Source: an uncultured Anaerosolibacter sp.
Lineage (GTDB): Bacteria > Bacillota_A > Clostridia > Peptostreptococcales > Thermotaleaceae
DNA: 41,570 nt
Direction of reading: 5' to 3'
NCBI GenBank assembly: GCA_937948705.1
Contig: CALECF010000077.1
Span: 1-41,570 of the forward strand
Positions 41,542-41,570 of the stretch are shown here, piece by piece. The notes below the pieces were generated by a model that saw only the letters and a list, made by a program, of their open reading frames with translations, did not search any database and was not told where the DNA came from. A program made the position numbers and the translations under genes. Position 1 is the stretch's first letter; the number at the start of each line of letters is the position of its first letter.

Positions 41542-41570
41542 CACCATCCTTTTACCAAATACATGATCCT

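Overview
The window looks like a low-GC, anaerobic Firmicute (class Clostridia; the gene set resembles Alkaliphilus-type organisms, although no rRNA or other marker here proves the genus). Reasons: strong AGGAGG ribosome binding sites, frequent TTG and GTG starts, a B12-dependent diol dehydratase microcompartment locus, and an apparent selenocysteine codon in a peroxiredoxin. The sequence carries no phage, integrase, transposase, CRISPR, tRNA or rRNA that I can recognise.

Left part (1-9.6 kb): the tail of a carboxyltransferase (PycB/OadA type), a 46-aa orphan gene, then a divergent metal/ion-transport block. The minus-strand operon (6233 to 708) holds a DUF5132-like small protein, a 27-aa Met-rich membrane peptide, a P1B-like ATPase with CPK instead of CPC, an 81-aa helical protein, a Met-rich 133-aa protein and a CPC-type P1B ATPase. 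Facing it on the plus strand is a Ca2+-type P2A ATPase. All three ATPases begin with the same cysteine-free HMA-like domain, which ties the block together.

Middle (9.6-16.9 kb): a Cys-rich zinc-finger-like protein with a SAM methyltransferase, a YetF-family membrane protein, two tandem L-asparaginase II paralogues, a cysteine-free peroxiredoxin with an in-frame UGA at the catalytic position (probable selenoprotein), and an ABC-F ATPase preceded by a 40-codon ORF and two tandem terminator-like hairpins that could act as an attenuator.

Pdu locus (16.9-35.5 kb, minus strand): a 1,2-propanediol utilisation operon in the order pduA-B-C-D-E-G-H-K-J-L-eutJ-flavoprotein-N-O-P-S-[inverted repeats]-T-Q. 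Diol dehydratase PduCDE makes propionaldehyde inside a shell of PduA/B/J/K/N/T. PduP and PduL convert it to propionyl-CoA and propionyl-phosphate, PduQ reduces it to propanol, PduGH reactivate the enzyme and PduO/PduS regenerate adenosylcobalamin. Upstream lies a two-component pair whose kinase carries a PocR sensor domain and whose regulator has an AraC-type HTH; two direct repeats 52 bp apart upstream of pduA are candidate regulator sites. PduU, PduV, PduW and PduX are not seen.

Right part (35.6-41.6 kb): an orphan membrane histidine kinase with a periplasmic ABC-type binding domain, ferritin, a pseudouridine catabolism pair (HTH-fused kinase plus glycosidase), intergenic inverted repeats, and a small protein resembling the MoaD-related C-terminal family at the edge.
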